Shown: in pieces, positions 1 to 5,338 of the stretch
How the letters are laid out: the number at the start of each line of letters is the position of its first letter
Position numbering within the stretch: the first letter of the stretch is position 1
Notes under the pieces: generated by a model
Told to the model about the DNA's origin: nothing
The model's input: the letters and a program-made list of their open reading frames with translations, nothing else
The model's database searches: none
NCBI GenBank assembly: GCA_004525355.1
Contig: SPCK01000172.1
Coordinates: forward strand, 1 to 5,338
Origin: Spirochaetales bacterium
GTDB lineage: Bacteria; Spirochaetota; Spirochaetia; Treponematales; UBA12059
Direction of reading: 5' to 3'
DNA length: 5,338 nt
Position numbers and translations under genes: made by a program

Positions 1-76
1 GGCGCCGACAGCGCGAACCCCGGCCTGAAGGTTGAGGACAGGATGTCCGAGACCGGAAGGGCGACTCCCCTAGGGG
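1..76 (+). repeat. Left copy of a ~75-bp direct repeat ending in CCCCTAGGGG
   Basis: Bases 1-70 match 372-441 with six mismatches in 70 positions by my manual alignment (at 28, 32, 33, 38, 46 and 52). Both copies then run into the CCCCTAGGGG palindrome. The first ~27 bases are identical in the two copies. The copy begins at the window edge and may extend to the left. It does not look coding: the frame that is open here (frame of base 1, stop at 88-90) is closed in the right copy by TAG at 399-401. The frame open through the right copy is closed here by a TGA at 26-28. Confidence 0.85.
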
Positions 77-138
77 CTAAAATAACCTGATCCGGCTACC
101 GCCGGGTCAGGTTTTTTAATAAGCCCCTAGGGGAGTCG
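62..138. repeat. 17-bp perfect inverted repeat (62-78 / 122-138) enclosing a terminator hairpin
   Basis: CGACTCCCCTAGGGGCT at 62-78 is the exact reverse complement of 122-138. Each arm contains the self-complementary 10-mer CCCCTAGGGG (67-76 and 124-133), so each could also fold alone or bind a symmetric dimer. The 43-bp interior contains a second, separate stem (84-95 with 102-113). AAAA at 79-82 can also pair with TTTT at 114-117, so the whole 62-138 stretch can form one long, almost continuous hairpin. The inverted repeat and pairing are read directly from the sequence. The function is unknown: an enhanced terminator or the end of a small repeat element are both possible. Confidence 0.85.
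84..117 (+). terminator. Strong intrinsic terminator, probably bidirectional
   Basis: The stem AACCTGATCCGG (84-95) pairs with CCGGGTCAGGTT (102-113) over 12 positions, with one T-G wobble. The loop is CTACCG, and the stem runs straight into TTTTTT (112-117). On the minus strand the same stem is followed by TTATTTT, so it can plausibly stop transcription in both directions. For plus-strand transcripts it would end a gene lying left of the window. For minus-strand transcripts it would stop read-through coming from the VWA genes across the small gene. Confidence 0.85.
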
Positions 139-244
139 AACCGAGGAGCCGTCGCGAGCACAGAGCGAGCGCGAGGCGAATGGAAGCGCCGAGAGGCGAA
201 GAGGCGGGCTGGAGCGAGAACGCAGGAGGCGATCGAGCGCAAGC
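139..244. other. T-poor, purine-rich spacer between inverted CCCCTAGGGG motifs
   Basis: This 106-nt stretch has, by my count, 47 G, 29 A, 26 C and only 4 T on the plus strand. It consists largely of irregularly repeated GAG, GCGAG and GGCGA words. It is bounded on both sides by motif copies in opposite orientation: 124-138 is the exact reverse complement of 245-259. No start codon with a ribosome binding site and no convincing frame was seen on either strand. The strand asymmetry suggests a conserved repeat-element body or a structured RNA, but neither can be shown here. Confidence 0.6.
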
Positions 245-259
245 CGACTCCCCTAGGGG
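245..259 (+). repeat. Third copy of the CGACTCCCCTAGGGG motif
   Basis: The 15 bases are identical to 62-76 and form a perfect inverted repeat with 124-138. The core is the palindrome CCCCTAGGGG at 250-259. With the copies at 62-76, 124-138 (inverted) and 433-446 (degenerate), this gives four occurrences in under 400 bases. Confidence 0.85.
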
Positions 260-371
260 AGGTGTTTCGAAGCTCGCTTTCAGCGGGCCGTAAATCCGTA
301 CCATGTGAATTCGCGCAAAGCGCGACACGGGTGAGCGCGCGCCGCGGGAGCGGCGGAAAGGCGCCAGGGAA
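260..371. other. Non-coding spacer with a small hairpin
   Basis: This stretch links the third motif copy to the right-hand direct repeat. It contains a short perfect hairpin, TCGCGC (311-316), loop AAA, GCGCGA (320-325), and a very GC-rich tail with two GGCGCC palindromes near 360-377. A frame opened by ATG at 262 has no ribosome binding site and runs through the repeat, so I do not call it a gene. I see no promoter or RNA gene that I can defend. Confidence 0.4.
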
Positions 372-446
372 GGCGCCGACAGCGCGAACCCCGGCCTGTA
401 GGACGAGGGCAGGATGCCCGAGCCCGGAAGGGCGACTCCCCTGGGG
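372..446 (+). repeat. Right copy of the ~75-bp direct repeat, with a degenerate palindrome
   Basis: This copy aligns with 1-76 over its whole length with six substitutions, plus loss of the central A of the terminal palindrome (CCCCTGGGG at 438-446 in place of CCCCTAGGGG). It is followed by the only AT-richer intergenic stretch (about 460-518), just upstream of the small membrane-protein gene. The decayed palindrome suggests this is an older or inactive copy, or that the palindrome is not needed at this end. Confidence 0.85.
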
Positions 447-505
447 ACATGGATGCGCTCTTCTCCATTTATGAATATGCTGTTACCATAAGCGCGAATC
501 ATTCC

Positions 506-512
506 AAAGGAG
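506..512 (+). promoter_or_regulatory. Ribosome binding site of the small membrane-protein gene
   Basis: AAAGGAG at 506-512 lies six bases upstream of the ATG at 519. It is a near-ideal Shine-Dalgarno sequence at good spacing and fixes the start of the 140-residue gene. A 9-base direct repeat, GCGAATCAT (494-502 and 512-520), brackets it; the second copy overlaps the start codon. Confidence 0.85.
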
Positions 513-518
513 CGAATC

Positions 519-941
519 ATGGCACAGACAAGAATGCGGGATAGGGGCCTTTCGGCTATCGCCCTGCAGAGAATGGCTTTCGGACTATTCTTCGTTGTCT
601 TGGGTCTAACGGGTATCATTCCCCAGGCGGGTGAGGGCTTGTTCGGATTGAGCCGCAACCACACGACGCTCGAGGTCGTATTCGGCATCATTGAACTCGC
701 CTGCGGTCTCTTTCTGCTTGTCGACTCGTTCAGGCCGATATCCAGGAAAACCTCGGTTGCGGTACTTGTGCTCATCCTGATCGTATGGCTTGCGCGCGTT
801 GTCCTGGTGCGATTTATCCAAGGAATCGATTTTCGTTCCAACGGTATCCTGTTCAGGCCGGCTTTCTGGAGCTGGCTATTGGCTTTCGCTACCGATCTGG
901 TGATTGCCAGCGGCCTCTGGACATTGTACAGGGCAGAATGA
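519..941 (+). CDS. Small integral membrane protein, four predicted helices, family not recognised
   Basis: This 140-residue protein is strongly hydrophobic, with four predicted membrane helices at about residues 16-35, 51-69, 78-100 and 115-137. The N-terminus is basic (residues 1-18 carry four Arg), the 1-2 loop contains GLFGLSRNHTT, and the 2-3 loop is basic (SFRPISRK). By the positive-inside rule both termini and the 2-3 loop would be cytoplasmic. I see no catalytic motif, cysteine pair or transporter signature, and cannot name the family. DoxX-like or other small four-helix proteins are possible relatives by shape only. The ATG at 519 is chosen because AAAGGAG precedes it by six bases. 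It appears to be a single-gene unit, since repeat DNA lies upstream and convergent genes lie 26 bp downstream. A weak promoter (TTCTCC 461-466, 17-bp spacer, TACCAT 484-489) is possible but not convincing. An overlapping long minus-strand frame lacks any such support. Confidence 0.85.
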   Translation: MAQTRMRDRGLSAIALQRMAFGLFFVVLGLTGIIPQAGEGLFGLSRNHTTLEVVFGIIELACGLFLLVDSFRPISRKTSVAVLVLILIVWLARVVLVRFIQGIDFRSNGILFRPAFWSWLLAFATDLVIASGLWTLYRAE

Positions 942-967
942 CGCGGTAATCACGATCTACGCCGGGT
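942..967. other. 26-bp gap between convergent genes, no terminator seen
   Basis: The plus-strand gene stops with TGA at 939-941, and the minus-strand VWA gene stops with TAA at 970-968. The 26 bases between them contain no hairpin followed by a T-run on either strand, and I found none just beyond either stop codon. Transcripts from both sides probably run into each other's genes unless Rho or another mechanism stops them. Confidence 0.6.
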
Positions 968-3520
968 TTACCGTCGCGACAGAGGCGTTTCGAGGGCGTC
1001 CGCGTCGGCGCGGCGGGCGGATATCCATGAAGAAATCGAGGCACGGGCAGCTCCCACGCGCCCATGCAACACGCTTCGCTTGAGCAACTCGGCAATGAAC
1101 AGGATCAGCGCCAGGCTCGACAGTTCCCATCGGAGGCTCAAGGAGGCCGTTCCACCGCGAAGGGCCGGTAATTGTACGCCGCTTGACGATAGAAGCGCTC
1201 CCCCGGTTTGCGAGGCGAGGCGCGCCAGTGTCTCGTCGTCCCGTCCCGCTTCCGGCGATTCGATGCTTGCCGGGGTCCAGGCCCAAGCCATGGTATGCAT
1301 ATACGTGTCTGGCGTATCAGAATCTCCGCCGCCCTCGACACGAAGGTCAAACACTGATAGGCCCTTACCCGGATCGGCCCGAGCTTCGTATCGCCCGGGC
1401 GCCGTCTCGGCGAGCACGAACGATTGTCCGTCCGAGCCCGTACCGATTATTCTGAGACCCGATGCAAGGGAGCCGTCGCTTGTCAGTGCCTCAGCAACGA
1501 TCCGCGCCCGGCCGTCTTCGGCAAATGTTCGTGCGCGCAGGCCGGAATCGGCGGTCGGCTTTTCGATGCGGCGCACCATGGATGCCCATATGCGGTTATA
1601 GACCGGCCGGCCCGACCATGGGGCCAGCCAACGGTTTCCGGAATCCGATGCGAATACCGCGACCTTGCCGGCGCCGTAGCGCCATTCGATCAGTAGGGGA
1701 TCCGCCTCGTTCTCGCCCAGGCGCGCGTTCAAATGGACCGTCGCGAGAGAACGCGCCCTGACCAGTACGTATCCTTGTATGGGCGGGGCACCCGATGCCA
1801 GCCGGGTCCCGAAATCCGAGTCGGCTTCCGGTTGTATATCGACGCGGCCTTCGATGATCAAGTCGCGGGACAGGCTGGCCGCCTCGGCGCTGGTGACGAG
1901 GGGCAGCGCATCCAACTCGGCGCGATAGTATGAGCCTCCCGAACCTTCCGCAAGAGCGCGGAGTTCATCCTCGTTGACGTCCTCGCCAACGGCGATCGCG
2001 CTCAACGAGACGGAGGCGGCATTCAATCGCTGCGCGAGCGCGGCCGGATCGTAGCGGGCCGAGAAGCCGTCGGACAGCAGTATCGCGTGCCGTTTGGTAG
2101 GCCCCGGTGGCCCGAACGCCCTGAGCGCCTCGAGTACGGCTCCCTCTATGTCCGTACCGCCGCCTTGGTACATGGACGAGAGCGACGCGACAGCCATTTC
2201 TCCGTCGGTAGCCGGTGCGAAACGGTGGACCCAGCGCGGGACAGAATCAAAAGACAGGATGCCCACCTCGTCCTGGGGATTGAGTTCGCCCAGAGCCGCG
2301 GCTACCGCCCTCATGGCCGCCAATTGTTTCGCGGTATTGCCGACCGTTTCGCTCATCGATCCGGAGGCGTCGATGATGAACAACAATCGTGCGCGGGTGA
2401 ACAACAGGCGTTTGCGCAGGTCGGTATCCACCGGCAGGAGCCGTTCGAGTGGGCTGTCATAGTAGCCGCCACGCCCGAGCGACGAGGATCCTCCCACGAT
2501 CAGGAGCCCGCCGCCACCTGATACGTACGCATCGAGAGCTGAAAGCGACCCGACCGGAATCGAGCTGGCAGGTACGTCATCGAGGATAACGCAGGAGACG
2601 CTCGCGTATTCCTGCGCGGTCGGGGGAAGGGATCCGGGCGCCATGTTTCGCGCCGGTATTCCTTGCGCCGCGAGCGCGTCCGGGATCGGTGAGGTACCGT
2701 ATCCTGCGGCCACGAGGGCGAGTCCGGCTCCTCCAAGCTTGACGAGCGCGGACGCGGAATCCGCCTCCCGTCCATCGGTCGCGCGCAAGATGGCATCTAT
2801 CCGCGAGTACGGCCCGGTTCCGGCCTCGACGGCGAATGGCAGGGAGACGGCATTTCCGTCCGACTCGATGGGGACAGTCGCTGATTCCCGCCCGTCGGTC
2901 CGGATGATCAACTCATAACGCCCCGGAATCTGGGCTCCTATGCGTGCCGTTCCTGCCAGTGATTCGCCGGGCCTGGCTGAATCGGGCAACGCCAATTGAA
3001 GGTTTCCCGACTGGGCGGGACTCGTTCCGATCGGTACAGCCAACAGGCGTATCCCAGACGTCGACAATCCGTCGGGAGCCGGGGCGGGGCCGGCGGTCGA
3101 TCTGCCGTCGGATACGAGCGCCACGAGCCGTTCGCCGGGAGCGTCCATGAGTATGGTCCGAGCCAGGGCCAGCGCGGCTTCCAGATCGGTACTCCGGGGA
3201 TCGGGCGCGGACAGATGCGTCGCCGATAAGGCGGTCGCCGCTTTGTCGGGACTCGACAAGGCCGCGACCAAGGCCGGGTCTCCGGCAAAGAGCGCTACCG
3301 CTGCACGGTCTTTTTTCCCCATGGCAGAGAGGATGCCAAGACCTGCTTCCCGGGCCCGGGCTCGCCCGTCCTGGCCCATGGAATCTGAAACGTCGATCAG
3401 GATGACAACTGAGCGGGATTGAACGACGACCCGGAGGTGCGGATCGACGAGGGCCAGAACGGCTGCCGCGACGGCGCAGGTTCGGAGTAAAGCCAGAAAA
3501 CGGACAGGCGATCTAGCCAT
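968..3520 (-). CDS. Membrane-anchored protein with two VWA domains and a glutamine-amidotransferase-like fold
   Basis: This 850-residue protein is anchored at both ends: one N-terminal helix (about residues 8-26, after basic MARSPVR) and one C-terminal helix (about 798-813, followed by a basic tail). This places the body outside the cytoplasm. VWA domain 1 (about 38-165) has a full metal-ion-dependent adhesion site: D43-x-S45-x-S47, T111 and D138. A class I glutamine-amidotransferase-like region follows (about 264-365), with SGGGGLLIVGG and GRGGYYDSPLE. VWA domain 2 (about 378-540) also has an intact site: D384-x-S386-x-S388, T456 and D484. The later LLIEWRYGAGKVAVFASD stretch (609-626) is typical of this family and resumes the amidotransferase-like part. 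No nucleophile cysteine is visible, so it is probably binding or structural rather than enzymatic. The ATG at 3520 is chosen because GGAGAA lies eight bases upstream and the membrane helix follows at once. It overlaps the upstream gene by 8 nt, implying coupled translation. The exact cellular role is unknown. Confidence 0.92.
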   Translation of the reverse strand: MARSPVRFLALLRTCAVAAAVLALVDPHLRVVVQSRSVVILIDVSDSMGQDGRARAREAGLGILSAMGKKDRAAVALFAGDPALVAALSSPDKAATALSATHLSAPDPRSTDLEAALALARTILMDAPGERLVALVSDGRSTAGPAPAPDGLSTSGIRLLAVPIGTSPAQSGNLQLALPDSARPGESLAGTARIGAQIPGRYELIIRTDGRESATVPIESDGNAVSLPFAVEAGTGPYSRIDAILRATDGREADSASALVKLGGAGLALVAAGYGTSPIPDALAAQGIPARNMAPGSLPPTAQEYASVSCVILDDVPASSIPVGSLSALDAYVSGGGGLLIVGGSSSLGRGGYYDSPLERLLPVDTDLRKRLLFTRARLLFIIDASGSMSETVGNTAKQLAAMRAVAAALGELNPQDEVGILSFDSVPRWVHRFAPATDGEMAVASLSSMYQGGGTDIEGAVLEALRAFGPPGPTKRHAILLSDGFSARYDPAALAQRLNAASVSLSAIAVGEDVNEDELRALAEGSGGSYYRAELDALPLVTSAEAASLSRDLIIEGRVDIQPEADSDFGTRLASGAPPIQGYVLVRARSLATVHLNARLGENEADPLLIEWRYGAGKVAVFASDSGNRWLAPWSGRPVYNRIWASMVRRIEKPTADSGLRARTFAEDGRARIVAEALTSDGSLASGLRIIGTGSDGQSFVLAETAPGRYEARADPGKGLSVFDLRVEGGGDSDTPDTYMHTMAWAWTPASIESPEAGRDDETLARLASQTGGALLSSSGVQLPALRGGTASLSLRWELSSLALILFIAELLKRSVLHGRVGAARASISSWISARRADADALETPLSRR

Positions 3521-5338
3521 GAGCGCTTCTCCGTTTGCTCTTGCCGCGCCAGAGCAGCCACTCGGCAACAAGGAATGCCAGCATTGCGGCGATCGCGATG
3601 GGGGACAGGTCGGTCTCCACCAGAACCAGCCTGGCAGCGGGAACATCGCTTCCCGGCCGAGGCGTCCCGGTGCGCGGCATGGCGTCAAGTTCGGATGCCG
3701 GTATATTCACCGCGATAGTTCCCGAGACGGGACCCGACACGGTTCGATCGCTCCAGGAAAACCAGCCGGGTACGTCAGCCTGCAGGATAATCCTGGATCC
3801 TGTCCTTCTGAAGGAAACCCCTTTTGCGGAGAATTCCGGCCCGGCGGCACGCTCGACGGGTTGGCCTGCAGCCAGGGTCCATGCCGATTGCCGGTCGACG
3901 GGCGGCCTGCACCAAGAGAGGACATTGCGCAGGAATACCGGCCAGGACGGACTGAGGGCAAAGCGGCTGCCTGATGGCGAGACAGCCAGGGCGACGCGGC
4001 GGTAGCCGGCTCGGGTTGTCCAAGCGGCCGCCACTGGCGAATCCGAAACCGACGCGAGGACACTGGCCTCCGGCGGCGCTTTCAGGCTGAACCCGGCGGA
4101 CGAGCCGAATTCCGACCAGTCCACGTATCGGTTCACCGGGTGGAAGGGCGAACGTGCCTCGGGAATCGCTCCGGCGGTCTGGGTGTCAGGCAACGCAGCG
4201 GCACTCGTCGCCTCCGGTCCCAAAAGTAGAACGTCAGCCGGGAATTCCTCGGGGATCGGGGGACCGCAGGACACGGCCAAGTCCCATTCGCCGGGCGCCG
4301 CATTTGTCGGGAGCGCGGTCGATCCAAGGGCTTCCACTCCACTGCTCGACAGGAGAATGCGCAGGTACGGGTCGGGTGGACCGATAACGAGCACGCGAGC
4401 CGGTAGTATCCGATTGACCGCAACGCGATACCGCCCTCCAGGCCATTGCGAATCCGCAGGTTCATCGCCTGAAGTAGTGGCCCTGACGGCAAGCTCGTAG
4501 GCGCCCGTTCCCGCGGTGCCTGCCCAGTCGAGGTCGTGGCGGCTCCAGCCGGGTTCAAGCGCGATTCTTTCCTCTGCGAGGGGCTCGTCGTCTTTCATCA
4601 TGGTTGCCATCGCGTCGGCTATCTCCACCGATCCGTTGAACGCCAGAAACGATGCGAATACATGGCCTCCCTCGTCGCGCAGCCGGAGGCCGCTCACGGA
4701 CGGCGGGGGCGGACGACTTCCGACGATCTCGGTCGAGAGTGTATTCCCGGCCGCGTCCGCCAGGGGTTTGCCTCCCTGTTCCAGACAGCCGTCGGTCACG
4801 AACAGCACGGTCCATGATTCCTCCCTCGCGGCCAACCAGGCCTTGAGCCCGGCGGCCACGGTATCCTCCGCAAGGCCCCGCCCCGAGGCGCTTATTTCCC
4901 GTACGGCTCGAAGCAGGCCTTCCTTGTCCTTCGATGGACCGAAAACCGGATCCAATCGTGACGAGCCCGCCAACAGGGCCAAGGGTGTACCGGGAGCCGT
5001 CGCCGTCAGTCGCTCCGCGATGATACGTGCCGCCAATCCTATTCGTGCCCCGCCGTCGGGACCGTCGGGAACGGACATGCTGGCCGACGCGTCAACGAGG
5101 AAAGCCAAACCCGGCTCCAGGAGGCGTTCGGCCTTCCATCTGGGACCGGCAGCGGCCAGGGTCCCGGCGATGGCGGCTCCGAGCTGGAGGGCAAGCAGCA
5201 GGAGCGATCGCCTGCGGAGCCGACGGCCGCCATCGTTCTTGTCGACGAGAAGTCGCCAAATGAACGTGGATCCTACCGGTAGCGATTTCCATCGGGTCCT
5301 GAGGAAATAGAGAATAACGACCGCGGGAACGGACAGAC
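3513..5338 (-). CDS. BatA-like membrane-anchored VWA protein (N-terminus beyond the window)
   Basis: 607 residues are visible. The frame is open to the right edge, so the start codon and first residues are missing. Numbering from the first complete codon (5336-5334), it begins inside a membrane helix (1-12) and continues with a basic cytoplasmic loop (RTRW... to GGRRLRRR, 13-43). A second helix follows (about 44-63, SLLLLALQLGAAIAG). This matches the N-terminal region of aerotolerance-type BatA proteins (Pfam BatA family, from memory). One VWA domain follows (about 78-205) with a complete metal site: D82-x-S84-x-S86, T159 and D182. After a long beta-rich region and a typical AVNIP segment (542-546) comes a C-terminal helix (577-596) and the basic tail RGKSKRRSAHG. 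Topology puts the VWA domain outside the cytoplasm. A TTG at 5108 could be mistaken for a start, but it lies after the helices in the middle of the conserved fold. The gene is the upstream partner of the double-VWA gene. A MoxR ATPase and a DUF58 gene would be expected further upstream, outside this window. Confidence 0.93.
   Translation of the reverse strand, partial: LSVPAVVILYFLRTRWKSLPVGSTFIWRLLVDKNDGGRRLRRRSLLLLALQLGAAIAGTLAAAGPRWKAERLLEPGLAFLVDASASMSVPDGPDGGARIGLAARIIAERLTATAPGTPLALLAGSSRLDPVFGPSKDKEGLLRAVREISASGRGLAEDTVAAGLKAWLAAREESWTVLFVTDGCLEQGGKPLADAAGNTLSTEIVGSRPPPPSVSGLRLRDEGGHVFASFLAFNGSVEIADAMATMMKDDEPLAEERIALEPGWSRHDLDWAGTAGTGAYELAVRATTSGDEPADSQWPGGRYRVAVNRILPARVLVIGPPDPYLRILLSSSGVEALGSTALPTNAAPGEWDLAVSCGPPIPEEFPADVLLLGPEATSAAALPDTQTAGAIPEARSPFHPVNRYVDWSEFGSSAGFSLKAPPEASVLASVSDSPVAAAWTTRAGYRRVALAVSPSGSRFALSPSWPVFLRNVLSWCRPPVDRQSAWTLAAGQPVERAAGPEFSAKGVSFRRTGSRIILQADVPGWFSWSDRTVSGPVSGTIAVNIPASELDAMPRTGTPRPGSDVPAARLVLVETDLSPIAIAAMLAFLVAEWLLWRGKSKRRSAHG
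3527..3532 (-). promoter_or_regulatory. Ribosome binding site that fixes the start of the double-VWA gene
   Basis: GGAGAA on the minus strand (3532-3527) has its GGAG core eight bases before the ATG at 3520-3518. It lies inside the last codons of the upstream BatA-like gene, whose TAG stop (3515-3513) falls within the first codons of the downstream gene. This selects the ATG at 3520 over in-frame starts further upstream (to 3688), which would add 56 residues that do not look like a membrane anchor. Confidence 0.8.

Noticed and set aside
1..90. Open frame from the left edge to TGA at 88-90, possible end of an upstream gene
   Set aside because: The frame lies within the direct repeat and runs into the terminator stem, and the same frame is closed by a stop in the other repeat copy. 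No recognisable protein is encoded.
122..145. Minus-strand GGTTCGACTCCCCTAGGGGCT resembles the T-arm and 3' acceptor strand of a tRNA
   Set aside because: No matching 5' acceptor strand (AGCCCC-type) and no D-arm or anticodon arm are found about 70 bases upstream on that strand. A repeat derived from a tRNA end remains possible, but no tRNA gene is present.
1..446. CRISPR array
   Set aside because: Repeats are too few, unevenly spaced (about 60, 120 and 190 bases) and occur in both orientations.
262..474. 70-residue plus-strand open frame through the right repeat
   Set aside because: No ribosome binding site, composition typical of shadow frames, and not preserved in the left repeat copy.
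461..489. Sigma-70-like promoter TTCTCC - 17 bp - TACCAT
   Set aside because: Only 3 of 6 and 4 of 6 consensus matches; the region is merely AT-richer than its surroundings.
116..841. 241-residue minus-strand open frame
   Set aside because: It crosses the repeats and runs antisense to the small membrane-protein gene. It has a low-complexity Arg/Ser/Pro-rich composition and no family resemblance. It is best explained by GC-rich sequence with few stops.
3521..3688. Longer N-terminus (56 extra residues) for the double-VWA protein
   Set aside because: It would overlap the upstream gene by about 176 nt and has no ribosome binding site evidence. The ATG at 3520 has GGAG at eight bases and is followed directly by a membrane anchor.
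5106..5108. TTG as start of the BatA-like gene
   Set aside because: The frame continues upstream to the window edge and encodes the two conserved N-terminal helices, so this TTG is an internal leucine just before the VWA metal site.

Overview
The window is GC-rich bacterial DNA (well above 60% G+C by eye in the coding part). It holds two large, tandem, membrane-anchored von Willebrand factor A (VWA) genes on the minus strand, one small membrane-protein gene on the plus strand, and a repeat-laden intergenic region at the left end. The protein architecture (BatA-type N-terminus, VWA, C-terminal helix, then a double-VWA protein with a glutamine-amidotransferase-like fold) is shared by many diderm and some monoderm phyla. 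A spirochaete is my best guess from general protein style, but this is weak and no marker gene is present.

Layout: bases 1-518 carry no credible gene. They contain two ~75-bp direct repeats (1-76 and 372-446), four copies of a CGACTCCCCTAGGGG-type motif, and a strong hairpin terminator (84-117) nested inside a 17-bp perfect inverted repeat (62-78/122-138). They also contain an extremely T-poor, purine-rich 106-nt segment (139-244) flanked by inverted motif copies. Bases 519-941 (+) encode a 140-residue protein with four predicted membrane helices and a strong ribosome binding site; I do not recognise the family. After a 26-bp gap come the two convergent minus-strand genes. The downstream one is 968-3520, an 850-residue protein with two intact MIDAS-type VWA domains. 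The upstream one is 3513 to beyond 5338, a BatA-like single-VWA protein whose first residues lie outside the window. The two minus-strand genes overlap by 8 nt.

How they work together: the two VWA proteins are almost certainly co-transcribed and translationally coupled. By topology both put their VWA domains outside the cytoplasm, held by N- and C-terminal helices. In well-studied relatives such genes follow a MoxR-family AAA+ ATPase and a DUF58 protein; those would lie to the right of this window if the arrangement holds. The small plus-strand gene is an independent unit. No terminator separates the converging genes, so their transcripts may overlap; the bidirectional hairpin at 84-117 is the only clear terminator in the window. 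The least ordinary part is the repeat region at the left, which looks like a dispersed or non-autonomous repeat family rather than coding DNA.
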